A DNA stretch of 13,826 nt from Actinomycetes bacterium (lineage in GTDB: Bacteria > Actinomycetota > Actinomycetes > Actinomycetales > Cellulomonadaceae), in the NCBI GenBank assembly GCA_023389455.1, contig JAEWEJ010000228.1, positions 1 to 13,826 on the forward strand, written 5' to 3'. The stretch's first letter is position 1. Each line of letters opens with the position of its first letter. Position numbers and translations under genes: made by a program. Shown piece by piece: positions 13,781 through 13,826 of the stretch. The notes under the pieces were generated by a model that was given only the letters and a program-made list of their open reading frames with translations, was not told the DNA's origin and did not search any database.

Positions 13781-13826
13781 GCGGGGCTCCTGGGACGGGT
13801 CGGCGTGGGCGGGGTCGGGCGTGGGC

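Overview
The window is very GC-rich and densely coded, with many GTG starts and several 4-nt stop/start overlaps. A mycothiol S-conjugate amidase (Mca), an actinobacterial DUF4307 protein and a LigB-type DNA ligase all point to an actinomycete. The overall flavour suggests Cellulomonas or a relative (Micrococcales); that genus guess is inference. Nearly everything is chromosomal housekeeping or accessory metabolism. I see no integrase, transposase, phage gene, CRISPR array, tRNA or rRNA. No gene-free stretch exceeds about 240 bases.

Layout from the left. A leftward cluster (1-1468) runs mca, then a small one-helix membrane protein with a Ser/Asp/Pro repeat tail, then the first 54 codons of a carbon-nitrogen hydrolase; each junction is a 4-nt overlap. 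Divergent from it, across a 148-nt gap that holds a strong dyad, are a DUF4307 membrane protein and greA (both rightward). Next, facing greA, is a leftward three-gene unit (2890-6625): metB, an AI-2E-family permease, and ilvA, again joined by two GTGA overlaps. MetB and IlvA are both PLP enzymes around homoserine, threonine and 2-oxobutanoate, so the permease between them may share that metabolic setting (inference).

Rightward from 6776: msrA; a 186-nt gap filled by an unusual family of inverted and direct repeats; ligB; a YhiM/DUF2776 ten-helix membrane protein; a CPBP/ABI-like membrane protein whose protease motifs are degenerate; and an AldO-type alditol oxidase with a full set of active-site residues. 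The window closes with a leftward gene for a secreted, membrane-anchored DUF916-type protein, convergent with aldO.

Functional theme: several genes concern sulfur and redox housekeeping (Mca for mycothiol conjugates, MetB for transsulfuration, MsrA for methionine repair), but they lie in separate transcription units. I do not see a clear novel defence or biosynthetic system. The most unusual points are the repeat cluster between msrA and ligB, the degenerate CPBP protein, the YhiM homologue with five-fold internal repetition, and the tightly coupled Mca / membrane protein / C-N hydrolase cluster.
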